Shown: positions 34,801 to 46,676 of the stretch, one piece after another | Numbering within the stretch: the stretch's first letter is position 1 | Layout of the letters: the number at the start of each line of letters is the position of its first letter | NCBI GenBank assembly: GCA_963169455.1 | Contig: CAUJDW010000050.1 | Span: 1-64,000, forward strand | Length of the DNA stretch: 64,000 bases | Reading direction: 5' to 3' | DNA from: Bacteroidota bacterium | GTDB lineage: Bacteria > Bacteroidota > Bacteroidia > Chitinophagales > Saprospiraceae | Notes under the pieces: generated by a model | Seen by the model: only the letters and a program-made list of their open reading frames with translations | Databases searched by the model: none | Told to the model about the DNA's origin: nothing | Program-made: the position numbers and the translations under genes

Positions 34801-35238
34801 TTACTTGATCTCGATAACCCTGCCTCTTTCAACCCGGGCTTCCGCTTTCTTCGGGACGGTGATCAGCAGGACGCCGTTTTCATAGTTGGCCGCAATCTTG
34901 TCGGCATCCACGCTGTTCGGCAATTCGAAACTCCGGCTGAAGGAGCTGAAGTTGAATTCCCGGCGCATGTAGGAGCCTTCTTTCACCTCGTCTTTCTGCT
35001 CCTTGCTGGCCGATATCTTCAGGTAACCCTTGTCGACTTCGATCTGAAAATCGGCTTTGTCCAGGCCCGGAGCGGCTACTTCGATGCGGTAGTTGTCTTT
35101 CGTTTCGACCACGTTTACGGACGGCTCGCTGATGAAAAAGTCACGCCCGAAAAAGTCGCTCAACCCGCGGTTGAATACGTCATCGAAGAATGTATTGACA
35201 CTCTTCGGCAGAAACGGATTATATTTTACAGGTTTCAT
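34801..35238 (-). CDS. Small heat shock protein Hsp20 (second of a pair)
   Basis: A 145-residue ATP-independent chaperone with an alpha-crystallin domain (about 38-140): PSVNVVETKDNYRIEVAAPGL, DFQIEVDKGYLKISA, and the closing ENGVLLITVPK (the conserved GxLxxxxPK-type motif). The start at 35238 (MKPVKYNPFLPK) is chosen over 35277, since the extra residues do not resemble the family. It follows the other Hsp20 gene by 82 bp; both are probably read from the promoter near 35890. It shares the same plan but clearly differs in sequence, so the duplication is old. Confidence 0.93.
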   Translation of the reverse strand: MKPVKYNPFLPKSVNTFFDDVFNRGLSDFFGRDFFISEPSVNVVETKDNYRIEVAAPGLDKADFQIEVDKGYLKISASKEQKDEVKEGSYMRREFNFSSFSRSFELPNSVDADKIAANYENGVLLITVPKKAEARVERGRVIEIK

Positions 35239-35320
35239 AACACTTTTCTTTAATGATAAACAAAGATGGTTTGCCAATAATTCATTCGCTACTGTCAGCG
35301 CAGTGTCAAAATTTACGGCC

Positions 35321-35779
35321 TTATGCGATCTCGATCGTGCGGGCCGGCTTTTCCCTGGCTTCGTCTTTTTTGGGAAGCACTACGGACAGAATGCCATTGG
35401 CGTATTCCGCGCTGATGCTCCCCGCGTCGATCGTTTCCGGCAGGCGGAAGCTGCGCCTGAAATCGTTGAAGGCGAAATCTCTCCTGCGGTACGTTTCTCC
35501 TTCCGTTTCATTCACCGCCCTGTGGACTTCAATGCTCAGTATTTCTTTATCCAGCGTGATCTGAAAATCCGGCTTGGACAGGCCGGGGGCGGCGAGCTCC
35601 AGGCGGAAGCCTTCGCCGGTTTCCAGGACGTTCACGGCCGGCAGGTTGCGCACGGCATGGGCCGGGCGAACGGCCGCAGCGGGCGCGCCCGGGCGGAAAA
35701 ACTCGTCGAAAATGCGGTCAAAGTCGTTGAAAACGTTCAGGTTCCTGCTTACTACTGGCTTTACTCTCAACAGTGTCAT
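35321..35779 (-). CDS. Small heat shock protein Hsp20 (first of a pair)
   Basis: A 152-residue Hsp20 holdase. The alpha-crystallin domain spans about 45-150: PAVNVLETGEGFRLELAAPGL, DFQITLDKEILSIEV and ANGILSVVLPKK. It has a longer Ala/Pro-rich N-terminal arm than the downstream paralogue, which may change oligomer size or client range. Sequence upstream holds two widely spaced GTCAAAATG words that could be its control sites. Confidence 0.93.
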   Translation of the reverse strand: MTLLRVKPVVSRNLNVFNDFDRIFDEFFRPGAPAAAVRPAHAVRNLPAVNVLETGEGFRLELAAPGLSKPDFQITLDKEILSIEVHRAVNETEGETYRRRDFAFNDFRRSFRLPETIDAGSISAEYANGILSVVLPKKDEAREKPARTIEIA

Positions 35780-35888
35780 GGCTGTATCTTTTTTTGTTGT
35801 TTTTTAATTGATTTTCACTTCTACTTATGCAATTCCCGTTCCAGCCCCTATTTCAGGTTATTTTGTCGGGAATAGCCATGTGGATCAT

Positions 35889-35928
35889 GTCAAAATGTCA
35901 TTCATGGTGCTCGGGTTGTGTCAAAATG
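35889..35928. promoter_or_regulatory. Paired GTCAAAATG words upstream of the Hsp20 genes
   Basis: GTCAAAATG occurs at 35889-35897 and 35920-35928, exactly 31 bp (about three helix turns) apart, in the 213-bp gap between the divergent Hsp20 pair and the SDR gene. The spacing suggests two same-face binding sites. The regulator is unknown, and no CIRCE element was seen. Confidence 0.4.
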
Positions 35929-35992
35929 GCGCGAGGCGCTCAAATCAGGTGCATAATCCCTAATTTCACCTCCACAAACAGACAGGAGCAAG

Positions 35993-36763
35993 ATGTACAA
36001 AGCAGGCATTTTCAAAGGCAGGCGCGCGCTGGTGACCGGCGGGGGCAGCGGCATTGGTTATGAAATCGCACGGCAGCTGCTGGAATACGGCGCGGAAGTA
36101 TTCATCTGTTCGCGCAAGCCGGAGCGGCTGGAGGCTGCGGCGGAGAAGCTGCGGGAATACGGCGGCCCCTGCCATACTTTCCCGCTCGACATCCGGGAGG
36201 TGGAGCAGCTTGAGGCGCTGGCGGCCTTCATCCGGGAGAAAAGCGGCAGGCTGGACCTGCTGGTAAACAATGCCGGCGGGCAGTTCCCCGCTCCGGCGGA
36301 AAGCATCAGCCCCAAAGGCTGGCAGGCCGTCATCAACACCAACCTGAACGGCACATGGTATGCAACCCAAACCATGGCCAACCACTTCTTCCTGCCGCAA
36401 CAGTCGGGCTGCATCGTCAACATCATCGTGGATATTTCCCGAGGCTTCCCCGGCATGGCGCACACCGCGGCGGCCCGCGCCGGCATCGACAACCTCACCA
36501 AATCGCTGGCCGTGGAATGGGCCAACCGCAAGGTGCGCATCAACTGCGTGGCCCCGGGCATCATTCAGTCCTCAGGCCTGGCGCACTACCCGCCGGAACT
36601 GGTGGCCCAGGTGGCGAAAACCATTCCCCTCAAACGGCTCGGCTCCACAACGGAGGTGGCCGAAGCGGTGCTCTTCCTTGCCTTGTCGGAATACATCACC
36701 GGCGAAACCCTCTACATCGACGGCGGCTCCCGCCTCTGGGGCGATGTGTGGGAAATTGCATAG
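35993..36763 (+). CDS. PECR-like short-chain dehydrogenase/reductase with altered active site
   Basis: A 256-residue SDR. The cofactor motif TGGGSGIG (15-22) and NNAG are intact. The usual Tyr-x3-Lys is replaced: the segment reads HTAAARAG (157-164), with Thr158 and Arg162 in the Tyr and Lys positions. The same region in peroxisomal trans-2-enoyl-CoA reductases (PECR) reads HSGAARAG, and RINCVAPGII also matches that branch. It probably reduces an enoyl-CoA with NADPH. The 3' end is 6 bp from that of the convergent GH3-type gene. Confidence 0.83.
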   Translation: MYKAGIFKGRRALVTGGGSGIGYEIARQLLEYGAEVFICSRKPERLEAAAEKLREYGGPCHTFPLDIREVEQLEALAAFIREKSGRLDLLVNNAGGQFPAPAESISPKGWQAVINTNLNGTWYATQTMANHFFLPQQSGCIVNIIVDISRGFPGMAHTAAARAGIDNLTKSLAVEWANRKVRINCVAPGIIQSSGLAHYPPELVAQVAKTIPLKRLGSTTEVAEAVLFLALSEYITGETLYIDGGSRLWGDVWEIA

Positions 36764-36769
36764 CGAGCG

Positions 36770-38296
36770 CTACACCATGTTGCCCAGGAAATCAAGTATC
36801 TCTTCTACGTACTGGCGGTGGTTGGCCAGGCGGGGCACCTTGTGCTGCCCGCCGAATTTGCCGCGGGCGCGCATCCAGTTGAGGAAGGTGCCGGAGGGAA
36901 CAGCGTGGAGCTGCAACTGTTCCAGGGCGATGCTCTTGGAACGCTTGGCCTCGTAGTCGGAATTGGCCTTCTGCAGGTTGAGGTCCAGCAGGCGGTTGAA
37001 TTCCCTGATGTCGGCCGGCGGGCGCTCAAATTCGACAAGCCACTCGTGGCCGCCCTTGCCGGACCCCTGGAAATAGACAGGGGCCACCGTGTATTCCGCG
37101 ACGATGGCGCCCGTCTGCTGGCAGGTGGCCGCCAGCGCCTGGTCGGTATTTTCCACGATGACCTCCTCGCCAAAGGCGTTGACGTATTGTTTGGTCCGGC
37201 CGGTCACCTTGATGCGGTAGGGTTGGGTGGAAACGAAGGTGACCGTATCTCCCGGCGTATATCGCCACAGCCCGGAATTGGTAGAAATGACCAGGGCGTA
37301 GTTCTTCCCCTTTTCCACCTCCGACAGGGGAATGGCCCGGGGATCCTTTTTACCCCATTCTTCCATGGGCAGGAATTCGTAATAAATGCCGTTGTTCAGC
37401 AGCAGCAACATCCCCTCCTTCGAAAAATCGTCCTGGGCGGCGAAATAGCCTTCCGAAGCATTGTACACTTCCTGATAACTGACGGCGGGCGAAGGGAAAA
37501 AGGCCTCGAATTGCTTGCGGTAGGGCGTGAAACTGACGCCGCCGTGGATATATGCCTGGAAATGGGGCCAGACTTCCAGCATGCTGGGCTTGCCGGTGAT
37601 CTCCAGGATGCGGCGGAAAAGCACCACTGTCCAGGTCGGCACGCCGCCGATCATGACGACATCGGGTTCTCCGGCGCCCGCCCGGGCCAGGCGCTCCAGC
37701 TTTTCTTCCCAGTCGGACAAAAGGGCGGTTTCGAAATCGGGGGTGAAAAAAGGCCGCGCCACCAGCGGCATTCGGTCGATCATAATGGCGGAGACATCGC
37801 CGACCATCGTCTTCGGAAAGGGTTCGAAAGGGTAGAGGCTGCCGCCCATGATCATGCTCTTGCACTCGAACTGCCGGGCGTCGGGGCGGTTGTGGTAGAA
37901 TAGCGTCATCGTGTCCCAAGTGCCCCGAATGTGGCATTGCTTCAGGTTCTGGCTGGTCACGGGAATGAACTTGCTGCGGCTGCTCGTGGTGCCGGAAGAT
38001 TTCGAAAACCAGCGCACCTGGCCGCTCCACAATACATCCTTCTCGCCCATCATCATCCGCCCGATGTAGGGTTGGAGGCTGTCGTAGTCCTGGATCGGCG
38101 CATGCCGGGAAAAGTCCTCGGGCGTCCTGATGGCGCGGAAACCGTGCTTTCTCCCCCACTCGGTATGCTTGGCCCCGTCCAGCAACTGGCGCAGCAGCGC
38201 CCGCTGCACCTCATGCGGATGGTTCATATAGCGCTGCATGTCCTTGTAGCGCTGCCGATAGTACCACTTGAACGCCTGGTTGATCCATTTCCTCAT
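36770..38296 (-). CDS. GH3 auxin-responsive-type acyl-adenylate ligase
   Basis: A 508-residue member of the GH3 branch of the ANL adenylating superfamily (unrelated to glycosidase family 3). Motifs include the ATP-binding SKSSGTTSSRSKFIPV, YNASEGYFA, and GLWRYTPGDTV with KVTGRTKQYVNAFGEE. Plant members join amino acids to acyl hormones; bacterial ones are mostly uncharacterised and often lie near lipid genes. The neighbouring enoyl-CoA-reductase-like SDR is compatible with an acyl-substrate role, but the genes are convergent rather than cotranscribed. Confidence 0.88.
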   Translation of the reverse strand: MRKWINQAFKWYYRQRYKDMQRYMNHPHEVQRALLRQLLDGAKHTEWGRKHGFRAIRTPEDFSRHAPIQDYDSLQPYIGRMMMGEKDVLWSGQVRWFSKSSGTTSSRSKFIPVTSQNLKQCHIRGTWDTMTLFYHNRPDARQFECKSMIMGGSLYPFEPFPKTMVGDVSAIMIDRMPLVARPFFTPDFETALLSDWEEKLERLARAGAGEPDVVMIGGVPTWTVVLFRRILEITGKPSMLEVWPHFQAYIHGGVSFTPYRKQFEAFFPSPAVSYQEVYNASEGYFAAQDDFSKEGMLLLLNNGIYYEFLPMEEWGKKDPRAIPLSEVEKGKNYALVISTNSGLWRYTPGDTVTFVSTQPYRIKVTGRTKQYVNAFGEEVIVENTDQALAATCQQTGAIVAEYTVAPVYFQGSGKGGHEWLVEFERPPADIREFNRLLDLNLQKANSDYEAKRSKSIALEQLQLHAVPSGTFLNWMRARGKFGGQHKVPRLANHRQYVEEILDFLGNMV

Positions 38297-38406
38297 AGGT
38301 TTCTGCGGGTGTGGTTAATGATGAGCGACGGGTTCCAATCCAAAGATAGTAAGAATTTGGCGACATTGCGCGCCAACCCGTTCAGGCACGGCCGGCAGCA
38401 GGCCGT

Positions 38407-41265
<2,859 letters not shown>

Positions 41266-41460
41266 AATTGTATGTCCCATCACAGTTCTAATAACCTTCA
41301 AAAACAGCTCCGTGTTGAGCAAGGTGCAAAGTTATCTTCTCCCGCCTGGCCGGGCAAGCGGGCAGATGTTTTTCTCCGCCACCCGGAAGTTGATTTTTGT
41401 GATCGCCCTCATATTTTACCCGCGGGGAAGGCATTAGCTTTGCCGGATAAAAAACGCGAC

Positions 41461-41634
41461 ATGAACGCCAGGAATATTTTCTTTACCATCCTGCTTGCCG
41501 GAGCGGGCATTTATTTTTTCATCAAATACCTGCCCATACTGAGTGAGGTGGCCGACAAGGGTTTTTCTATGCTTATCGTCCTGATCCTGCTCCTCGTCCT
41601 GGGGTATATGATATACCGGGTGCTGAGGGAGTAG
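41461..41634 (+). CDS. Small membrane protein (57 aa)
   Basis: A 57-residue protein with two hydrophobic helices (about 6-21 and 34-53): MNARNIFFTILLAGAGIYFF, then FSMLIVLILLLVLGYMIYRV. It diverges from uvrA. A TAGCTTTG word (TAnnTTTG type, 41435-41442) lies 18 bp before the ATG. Its coding sequence continues a longer antisense frame across uvrA, but the ATG at 41461 is outside uvrA and begins a plausible membrane protein. The function is unknown. Confidence 0.65.
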   Translation: MNARNIFFTILLAGAGIYFFIKYLPILSEVADKGFSMLIVLILLLVLGYMIYRVLRE

Positions 41635-41718
41635 CCCGGTAGGCAGTAATCAGTGGGCTGTAGGCGGCCATCGCTTTGCGCTGGTTTTTAGTGTATTACA
41701 CCCCAAGGTTCTGTCCCG

Positions 41719-42357
41719 TTACTTAGTGCCCACAGCAGTAGCCAGTTCCAGCAGTTCACTGAGCATCATGGCAGTGGCGCCCCAGACCACCTTGCCGAAC
41801 ACGTTGTAAAAGGGGACATCCCTGAGGGTGATGTTGCCCGTTATCCTGAGGTCGGTTTCCTGCCGGGTTTCCGCCCGTTGCAGCAGGGAGAAGGGGACTT
41901 CCAGGATGGACTGCACCTCATGGGCCTGGGCCCGGAAGCGCGGGGCGGTGGTGGCGTACCCCACGTGTGGGCTGACCAGAAAATTGCTGACCGGAATATA
42001 GAGTTCGGTCAATTGCCCGATCAGTTCCACTTTTCCCGCCGGAACCCCCACTTCTTCCTCCGCTTCGCGCAGGGCGGTATTGGCCAGGCTGCCGTCGGTT
42101 TCTTCATACTTGCCCCCCGGAAAACTGATCTGCCCCCCGTGCCTGTCGGCAGGGTGCGAAGAAGCCCGTTCAATAAGCACGATATGCCAGTCCTGCCCTT
42201 TGGGGTAAAAAAGAGCCAGCACGCCCGCCTGCCGGGCATCCGGAGGAGGAGGCACATCCCGCTGCCGCACGATATGCGCCATCCGGTACTGAGCCGCTGC
42301 ACCCGGCAGGGGCCCCTGCAGCCTTTCCCTGAGCCGGGAGATGAATGGATCTGTCAT
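41719..42357 (-). CDS. Nudix hydrolase, CoA pyrophosphatase (NudL/NUDT7-8) type
   Basis: A 212-residue Nudix enzyme. The CoA-specific pattern LIERASSHPADRHGGQISF leads into FPGGKYEETDGSLANTALRE and EEEVGV, the Nudix box with the catalytic REAEEEVG. This branch hydrolyses CoA or acyl-CoA to phosphopantetheine and 3',5'-ADP. The start at 42357 (MTDPFISRLRERL) matches the family; a longer frame from 42417 adds a Cys-rich leader. Confidence 0.88.
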   Translation of the reverse strand: MTDPFISRLRERLQGPLPGAAAQYRMAHIVRQRDVPPPPDARQAGVLALFYPKGQDWHIVLIERASSHPADRHGGQISFPGGKYEETDGSLANTALREAEEEVGVPAGKVELIGQLTELYIPVSNFLVSPHVGYATTAPRFRAQAHEVQSILEVPFSLLQRAETRQETDLRITGNITLRDVPFYNVFGKVVWGATAMMLSELLELATAVGTK

Positions 42358-42481
42358 ACCGTTAGTCAAACAGTTGGTAAAAAGATAAGTTGGGCATCTG
42401 TGCAGTAAAACGCACAAGCCCCGCTTGTCCGGCCGGCGGCAAGCGGGGCTTGTTTCTCTGTTGGCCGGGCTGCGCCTGCGC

Positions 42482-43261
42482 CTATACCTCCTTGTTCGAC
42501 AACTGCAGGTAGCGCTCCAGCGCCATGGTCATGGACGGCGCTTCGGGCTCGGGCGCTTTGATGTTGATAGTCAGCCCCCGCTCTTCCACCGCCTTGCCGG
42601 TGCTGTTGCCGAACACGGCAATGCGCGTTTCGTTCTGCTTGAAGTCGGGGAAATTGTCGTACAGCGACTTTATGCCCAGTGGGCTGAAAAAGACCAGCAC
42701 ATCGTAGGTCACATCGCTGAGGTCGGACAGGTCGCTGCTGACGGTCTGATACATCAGCGCGTCCTGCCAGGACAGGCCGTTGGCTTCCAGGTATTCGGAT
42801 ACTTCCCTCGCGCCCAGGTTGGAACAAGGCAGCAGATACTTCTCGTTTTTGTGCTTCTTCAGATAGGACGCCAGGTCCTGAATGACGCGCTTGCCGACGA
42901 ACACCTTGCGTTTGCGGTAAACGATGAACTTCTGCAGGTAATTGGCGATGGCCTCCGTCAGGCAGAAGTACTTCGTATCCTGCGACATTTTAACGCGCAG
43001 TTCTTCGCAGATGCGGAAGAAGTGGTCGACGGCATTTTTACTCGTAAAAATGACTGCCGTGTATTCTTCCGGGCGGATACGGTTCTTCCGGAATTCTTTG
43101 GCGGGCACACCCTCTACGTGGATGAAGGGCCGCCAGTCGATCTGCAGGCCGTATTTCTTCTCCAGCTCATAGTAGGGAGAACGTTCAGGCTTGGGCTGAG
43201 AAACCAGGATTGTTTTTACAGGCTTGTACGTCTCCTGCATCACTTGTCCGTTGATTGCCAT
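42482..43261 (-). CDS. hemD: Uroporphyrinogen-III synthase
   Basis: A 259-residue HemD-type protein that cyclises hydroxymethylbilane to uroporphyrinogen III in haem and cobalamin biosynthesis. It shows the two-lobe pattern with VIFTSKNAVDHFF, VFVGKRVIQDLASYL, and the C-terminal VLVFFSPLGIKSLYDNF with TRIAVFGNSTGKAVEERGL. HemD is poorly conserved, but these motifs and the DUF4271 gene upstream (a common Bacteroidota pairing) support it. Confidence 0.88.
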   Translation of the reverse strand: MAINGQVMQETYKPVKTILVSQPKPERSPYYELEKKYGLQIDWRPFIHVEGVPAKEFRKNRIRPEEYTAVIFTSKNAVDHFFRICEELRVKMSQDTKYFCLTEAIANYLQKFIVYRKRKVFVGKRVIQDLASYLKKHKNEKYLLPCSNLGAREVSEYLEANGLSWQDALMYQTVSSDLSDLSDVTYDVLVFFSPLGIKSLYDNFPDFKQNETRIAVFGNSTGKAVEERGLTINIKAPEPEAPSMTMALERYLQLSNKEV

Positions 43262-43409
43262 TCAGCAAGGAATTTTTTTTTGAACCCCTACTCTATGTGC
43301 CGAAGCCGGAGGTTGGCATCAATCTGGTTATGGTTTGGGGCGCAGACGGCTGTCTTTGGCTACAGGCGCTGATATCCTTTTCCCCTTCCCGCCCGATTTC
43401 ATGGGCTTT

Positions 43410-44321
43410 TCAGCCCGCGATCAACCTCGCCAGCACAAGAACAGGCGCGATTTCAACGGTGCAAATATACAACAAAAAGTGAAATTTATTAAAGGCCAAA
43501 AAACGGTTGCCAATAAACAGGCCGCGCAGAGCGCGGAAGAGATAGAGCGCGGCGATAAAGGCAAACGAAACGTAGATGATGTACTTCGTAAAATGTTCCG
43601 GGGAATATGCGATCAGCATGTTGGCTGCCATAAAAAACACGCCCAGCATGATGCTGAAAATAATGATGGTGAAATTGTACAGCCGAACCTCCTTATCGAT
43701 GGGGAATATGTAGGACAAAATGCCCAGCAGCAGGTGTTTGCCCAGAAAAAGGGCCACGACGGCGGCGGCGCAATAGCCCAGGGCCACCCAACTGTTGGGG
43801 TGGACGGGGAATCCGAAATACCGGCTGATTAGATAGAGGAAAAGGCCGGCATTGACCATGAAAAGGGCATAAAACAGGTAATAAGGCAGCCCGCCGCCCC
43901 CTTCGCGCTCCCGTTGGAGCTGGCTCAGCATGTTGTCATTCTGAAAGGCGCGGTAGGCCCGGGCAAACTGGGGGCGGAAGAGCGTCAGCAATATGGTAAA
44001 CACCAGCATGCTCCCGATTGTGGTGACGAGCAGGGTGCGCCAGTTCGACATTTCGGGCTGTGATTCCCGCTTTTTTTGAAGTGCAGGCCCCTGTGCGGCA
44101 TCCGGAACTTTGATTTGCCTGCCTCCGGCGGCCGGCGCCAGCAGGTCGAAAGGGTTGCCCGTGTCCGCAATGACGGCAGTGTCTTCCTGCGGAGGGGACG
44201 CCAGGCGGGGCGTCAGGTCAAAGGGGTTGCCACCCTGCGCAAAGCTCATCAGGGCAAAGGCGGCGGCCAGGATGCTCAGCCCCGGCCGGAGCAATGTCCA
44301 AGGCGAAAAACAGGCCTTCAT
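43410..44321 (-). CDS. DUF4271 membrane protein
   Basis: A 303-residue protein with a signal-like N-terminus (MKACFSPWTLLRPG...MSFAQG), a Pro/Asp-rich periplasmic segment that repeats GNPFDL (at about 31 and 55), and about six to seven transmembrane helices from residue 100 on. This is the usual DUF4271 layout of Bacteroidota, next to hemD. The function is not known. It lies 148 bp before hemD on the same strand and diverges from the histidine kinase. Confidence 0.82.
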   Translation of the reverse strand: MKACFSPWTLLRPGLSILAAAFALMSFAQGGNPFDLTPRLASPPQEDTAVIADTGNPFDLLAPAAGGRQIKVPDAAQGPALQKKRESQPEMSNWRTLLVTTIGSMLVFTILLTLFRPQFARAYRAFQNDNMLSQLQREREGGGGLPYYLFYALFMVNAGLFLYLISRYFGFPVHPNSWVALGYCAAAVVALFLGKHLLLGILSYIFPIDKEVRLYNFTIIIFSIMLGVFFMAANMLIAYSPEHFTKYIIYVSFAFIAALYLFRALRGLFIGNRFLAFNKFHFLLYICTVEIAPVLVLARLIAG

Positions 44322-44438
44322 AGGCCACAAAAGTAAGCATTCCCCCGGAAGATGCTAAGCGAAAATCCTTGTTAAGAAGCTGTTAACTGTTTTTTGAAGC
44401 CAAAATATCCCAATAAATTGGGCGGTAAAGTTAAGGTA

Positions 44439-45785
44439 ATGAAGAACAGCACGATATTTCGGGTCATCGTCCTGGGTGCGCTTGCCATCTTTGGGATAAT
44501 CGGCATGCAGGCCTACTGGGTGGTCAGCACCTGGGATATCAATGAGGAGGAATTCGACAAGAAGGCCAGCCTCGCCCTGTACAACGTCGCCTGCGAACTG
44601 GCCAACCTCAACGACGCCCCCCTGCCTCAGCGCAATATCGTAAACCGCCGGACTTCCAACTATTACGTCGTCAACATCGAAAGCGAGATCGACGCCAATA
44701 TACTGGAACACTTCCTCCACAAGGAACTGGAACGCCTCGCCCTCTATGCGGATTTTGAGTACGCCGTCTTCGATTGCACGACCAACGAAATGGTATATGG
44801 CAATTACTTCTCCTATAATCCCGAAAAAAACCGCAACCTCGAACTGGGCAACCTGCCGAAGTACGACCAGTTCACTTATTACTTCGGCGTAAAATTCCCT
44901 TCCCGGTCGGGTTACCTCTTTGGAAAAATGCAGCTCTCCATATTTTTTTCGGTCATTTTGCTGCTCACCATTATCTTTTTCGCCTTCTCCATGTTTGTCA
45001 TTTTAAGGCAGAAGAGCCTGTCGGAATTACAGAAGGATTTCATCAACAACATGACCCACGAGTTCAAAACGCCCATCTCCACCATCAAGATCTCGGCCGA
45101 CGTGTTCCTGAACAATCCGAAGATACAGGAAGACGAACGCCTTTTCCGCTATGCCTCCATCGTCCGGGAACAGAACCAGCGCCTCAATAAACAGGTGGAA
45201 AAGGTATTGCAACTGGCGAAGATCGAAAGGGGGAACTTTGAGCTGAAAAAGGAAGAGATACCGCTGCAGGAACTCCTGCAAAGCACGGTGGAAAGCGCTG
45301 CTGTCGCCGTTGAAAAACAGGGAGGCTCCCTGAAGAGTTTTATTCAGGTGGGCGACACCGTCATCGAGGCCGACCGGCTGCACCTGACCAATATCCTGCA
45401 TAACCTGCTGGACAACGCCATGAAGTATTGCCGGGAAAAGCCCGACATTACGTTCAGCGCGTCGGCAGCGGGGGGGCAGATCCGCATTTCCATTTCGGAT
45501 TGCGGTATCGGCATCCCCCGGGAGCACCTGCACAGGGTTTTCGAAAAATTCTACCGCATCCCGACGGGCAACGTCCACAAGGTCAGAGGCTTTGGCCTGG
45601 GGCTGTACTACGTGAAAAATATTTGTGACGCCCACGGCTGGCGCATCCGGCTGACGAGCGAAGAGGGCAAAGGCGCCCAGGTGCAGATACTCATCCCCGA
45701 AGGGCGGGGTTCGCTCGGCTTTTTCTTCCGGCAGTGGTGGATCAAGGCCCTGCTGGGATGGCGCCGCATTTCGGCCCGCGCCTGA
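44439..45785 (+). CDS. Sensor histidine kinase
   Basis: A 448-residue membrane kinase. It has two transmembrane helices (about 8-28 and 165-190) enclosing a periplasmic sensor of about 135 residues. The dimerisation helix carries phosphoacceptor His207 in MTHEFKTPISTIK. The HATPase domain follows, with N-box NLLDNAMKYC, G1 DCGIGIP and G2 GFGLGLYYVK. It lacks a HAMP domain. The start at 44439 is chosen because the longer frame adds a basic leader before the first helix. The partner response regulator begins 56 bp downstream. The signal is unknown. Confidence 0.93.
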   Translation: MKNSTIFRVIVLGALAIFGIIGMQAYWVVSTWDINEEEFDKKASLALYNVACELANLNDAPLPQRNIVNRRTSNYYVVNIESEIDANILEHFLHKELERLALYADFEYAVFDCTTNEMVYGNYFSYNPEKNRNLELGNLPKYDQFTYYFGVKFPSRSGYLFGKMQLSIFFSVILLLTIIFFAFSMFVILRQKSLSELQKDFINNMTHEFKTPISTIKISADVFLNNPKIQEDERLFRYASIVREQNQRLNKQVEKVLQLAKIERGNFELKKEEIPLQELLQSTVESAAVAVEKQGGSLKSFIQVGDTVIEADRLHLTNILHNLLDNAMKYCREKPDITFSASAAGGQIRISISDCGIGIPREHLHRVFEKFYRIPTGNVHKVRGFGLGLYYVKNICDAHGWRIRLTSEEGKGAQVQILIPEGRGSLGFFFRQWWIKALLGWRRISARA

Positions 45786-45841
45786 GCCCCGGATACACGC
45801 GATCAATAGGACGAAAATCAATTTGCCTAATCTGAAGGAAC

Positions 45842-46528
45842 ATGACGAAAGCCCATATCCTGTACGTAGAAGACGACGAGAGCCTGAGCTTTGTGACCCG
45901 CGACAACCTGGAACTCCAGGGTTATGAGATCACGCATTGCAGCGACGGCAGGGAGGCCCTGGAACTCATCCACAGCCGCCGCTTCGACCTGTGCATCCTG
46001 GATGTCATGCTGCCGGAAGTCGACGGTTTTACCGTAGCACGCGAAATCCGCAAATACGACCGGGAAGTCCCCATCCTCTTCCTCACCGCCAAATCGCTCA
46101 AGGAAGACCGCCTGCAGGGGCTGCGGCTGGGCGGCGATGACTACATCACCAAACCCTTCAGCATCGAAGAGCTCATCCTCCGGGTGGAAGTATTTCTGCG
46201 CCGCAACAGGATCAGCCGCCCGCAGCCGCCTGCCCGCTACAGGCTGGGGCATTTCGAATTCGACCACGCCAACCTTTCCCTCCTTCATGCTGAGGAATCC
46301 TACCAACTGACCCAGAAAGAGGCCGACTTGCTCAAACTTTTCGCCGACCATCCCAACCAGGTGCTGAAACGATCCGAAATACTTGAAAAACTCTGGGGGG
46401 AAGACGACTACTTCCTCGGCCGCAGCCTCGACGTGTTCATCTCCCGCCTGCGCAAATACCTGCGCTCGGATGAATCCCTGAAGATCGAAACGCTGCACGG
46501 CGTGGGGTTCCGGCTCAAGGAGGAGTAG
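45842..46528 (+). CDS. OmpR/PhoB-family response regulator
   Basis: A 228-residue DNA-binding regulator. The receiver (1-120) has acidic EDDE, phosphoacceptor Asp54 in LDVMLPEVDG, and switch and Lys motifs (FLTAKS, YITKPFS). The C-terminal winged helix (about 130-226) has LTQKEADLLKLF and GRSLDVFISRLRKYL. It is cotranscribed with the upstream kinase and likely forms one two-component system with it. No target could be inferred. Confidence 0.95.
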   Translation: MTKAHILYVEDDESLSFVTRDNLELQGYEITHCSDGREALELIHSRRFDLCILDVMLPEVDGFTVAREIRKYDREVPILFLTAKSLKEDRLQGLRLGGDDYITKPFSIEELILRVEVFLRRNRISRPQPPARYRLGHFEFDHANLSLLHAEESYQLTQKEADLLKLFADHPNQVLKRSEILEKLWGEDDYFLGRSLDVFISRLRKYLRSDESLKIETLHGVGFRLKEE

Positions 46529-46550
46529 GTGACGGGGAGAGTGGGTGGCC

Positions 46551-46661
46551 GGGTGACGAGGTGAGCCCGGGGCAACCCCTGTAACTTGAAACCCTGTAAT
46601 CCCCGGGGAGACGGGGAGATGAGTTAAGCTACGGACAAACCTTGCAACTTGAAACCCGGAA
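46551..46661. repeat. Two dispersed repeat modules after the response regulator
   Basis: GGGTGACGAGGTGAGCCCGG (from 46551) and GGGGAGATGAGTTAAGC (from 46612), each followed by AACTTGAAACCC-like words. They match modules at 452-500 and 16566-16707. They lie between convergent genes. Confidence 0.75.
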
Positions 46662-46676
46662 ACCCTTGCCCCTTTC

